Assembly: GCA_028345955.1 (NCBI GenBank)
Contig: JAOMEO010000001.1
Coordinates: 1-48,738, forward strand
Reading direction: 5' to 3'
Origin: Candidatus Thioglobus sp.
GTDB lineage: Bacteria > Pseudomonadota > Gammaproteobacteria > PS1 > Pseudothioglobaceae
DNA: 48,738 nt
The notes under the pieces were generated by a model. The model made no database searches and had not been told where the DNA came from. It saw only the letters and a program-made list of their open reading frames with translations. Positions 47,687-48,738 of this stretch are shown here, in pieces. The number at the start of each line of letters is the position of its first letter. Position 1 is the stretch's first letter. A program made the translations under genes and the position numbers.

Positions 47687-48583
47687 TTATCTAAAGTTTG
47701 TCAATTCTTTAAACTTGACATTACTCAAAACAACAAGAGCTGATACAGCCATAATTGTGCCTAATGCATTTTTTATCGTTAGTGTTTCACCAAAAAATAG
47801 AGCACCCAATGCTATCGCAAAAAATGGTGTCAACAAACTAAACTCAGAGCACTTTTTAGAGCCTAAAACTTTGAGTCCAATATAGTAAAGAGTAGCCGCA
47901 ATCGTAGTACTCAAAACTGAAAGAATAAATATATTAATCCAAAATACTTTATCCATATTGACCTCAGAAAGGAATGCTCCATCGAACGACACAAACCAAT
48001 CAATCGCTAACGCAAAAATGCAGATGTAAAAATTAAACGCCATAACATGCATGCCTCTCATAAATGCACCAAAAATAGTTATCAACGCATAAAAGAAGGC
48101 GGCCAAAACAAAATAAAGGTTGCCGCCACGCATCCACTCAGAAAGGCTTAACTGTTCAAAATTCATCATAAACGATACACCTATTATTCCAAATAGTAAT
48201 GCAAACCAGTCCCTTAATGTTGGCTGAGATTTCTTAGAAAAAACCATAAATATATAGACAAATATTGGAATTAAAACGGTCACAAGTGCGGCCCCCAATC
48301 CAGCGGCGCCATGCTGCATTCCCATAAAATAAAAGCGCGTATTTCCAATTAAAAATATCGCAAGTAGTAGTGATAATAAAAGATTTTTTTTATTAATGTT
48401 TATCGGAATTTTCATCCACCAAAGTAATGGAAAAGTCGACACAACTGCAAAAAAATATCTATACACAACAATCTCATTCTCGCTAATATAAAACGATAAA
48501 TATTTTGTTGCAATTCCTGATAGAGCCCAGGTAAAGGTCACCATTACCATCAATAAAGACATTGTATTTTTAGACTCGATCAT
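47687..48583 (-). CDS. EamA/DMT-family permease
   Basis: The 298-residue protein has ten predicted helices in two EamA repeats. The first is marked by FTWALSGIATKYLS and YRYFFAVVSTFPLL, the second by a FALLFGIIGVSFM-type helix and ALGALFFGETLTIKNALGTIM at its end. Members export amino acids, metabolites or drugs; the substrate is unknown. ATG 48583 has GGAG six bases upstream and is preferred over ATG 48595. It follows a LysE-type gene on the same strand by 15 bp. Confidence 0.88.
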   Translation of the reverse strand: MIESKNTMSLLMVMVTFTWALSGIATKYLSFYISENEIVVYRYFFAVVSTFPLLWWMKIPININKKNLLLSLLLAIFLIGNTRFYFMGMQHGAAGLGAALVTVLIPIFVYIFMVFSKKSQPTLRDWFALLFGIIGVSFMMNFEQLSLSEWMRGGNLYFVLAAFFYALITIFGAFMRGMHVMAFNFYICIFALAIDWFVSFDGAFLSEVNMDKVFWINIFILSVLSTTIAATLYYIGLKVLGSKKCSEFSLLTPFFAIALGALFFGETLTIKNALGTIMAVSALVVLSNVKFKELTNFR

Positions 48584-48598
48584 TCTTAACTCCATATA

Positions 48599-48738
48599 TT
48601 AATAGAGTGCTACAAAAATGCCAACCAAAATCATCGTGACACCCGTTACTTCATTGACCCGCTTAATAACTGCCGGATTTTCAATATGTCTTCTAAGCTT
48701 CAGACCCAATACATTGGCTAAACTCAATACAAAGAAAA
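48599..48738 (-). CDS. LysE/RhtB-type exporter, C-terminal fragment (cut by window edge)
   Basis: Reading leftward from the window end, one frame stays open for 45 residues to a TAA at 48599-48601. The tail includes LKLRRHIENPAVIKRVNEVT and a final helix (GVTMILVGIFVALY), matching the last part of LysE/RhtB amino-acid exporters. The start lies beyond the window. The call rests on a short segment. Confidence 0.55.
   Translation of the reverse strand, partial: FFVLSLANVLGLKLRRHIENPAVIKRVNEVTGVTMILVGIFVALY

Overview
The window is about 48.7 kb of a compact, AT-rich, single-chromosome-like bacterial genome. Genes are tightly packed with many 4-30 bp overlaps. The order ftsH-folP-glmM, the rnfABCDG and cysI sets, the class II-type TyrRS, the tmRNA with tag ANEDNYALAA, and the many TRAP/ABC uptake genes for small organic osmolytes point to a marine gammaproteobacterium. 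It most resembles the SUP05/Arctic96BD-19 ('Ca. Thioglobus') group, probably a mixotrophic or heterotrophic member. That placement is from gene content and protein style only; no alignment was run, and no sulfur-oxidation genes lie in the window.

Layout. 1-1.3 kb: the end of an MFS transporter converges on queA. 1.3-7.6 kb (minus strand): a possible long transcription unit cysI-DUF934-rnfA-B-C-D-G-queA, notable for lacking rnfE. 7.8-9.0 kb: a divergent Lrp/AsnC regulator and a TauE/SafE exporter. 9.1-13.2 kb: glmM, folP and ftsH. 13.3-16.8 kb: holA, proA and tyrS. 16.8-18.6 kb: the tmRNA gene, then a P4-type tyrosine recombinase whose reading frame is intact but whose catalytic Tyr and a conserved His are replaced. 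18.7-22.3 kb: a Nudix hydrolase, a DegT-type aminotransferase, a lipid kinase, a 7Fe-type ferredoxin and a DUF4442 protein. 22.3-27.4 kb: a TRAP transporter (dctP-terminator-like hairpin-dctQ-dctM), a small secreted protein, and a HisD/HpsN-family dehydrogenase, a candidate dihydroxypropanesulfonate catabolism module. 27.5-36.4 kb: an ABC-2/YhgE-like membrane protein, an AdoMet-decarboxylase-like pyruvoyl enzyme, a class I glutamine amidotransferase, an N-formylglutamate amidohydrolase-family protein and a complete dipeptide-type ABC importer (dppA, B, C and a fused DF ATPase). 36.4-39.6 kb: a thioesterase, DAHP synthase and MmsA. 39.6-47.4 kb: putA divergent from an MttB-family methyltransferase and a DMGDH-like FAD/GcvT protein. 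47.4-48.7 kb: DUF1289, an EamA permease and the end of a LysE-type exporter.

How it may work together. The right half reads as uptake and breakdown of nitrogen- and sulfur-containing organics (sulfonates, peptides or gamma-glutamyl/formyl compounds, methylated amines, proline). The divergent putA / mttB-DMGDH arrangement suggests that demethylation of an N-methylated proline could feed proline oxidation. The left half couples sulfite reduction to the Rnf ferredoxin/NADH complex by gene order. These links are inferences from neighbourhood. No CRISPR array, tRNA, rRNA or intact insertion sequence was seen.
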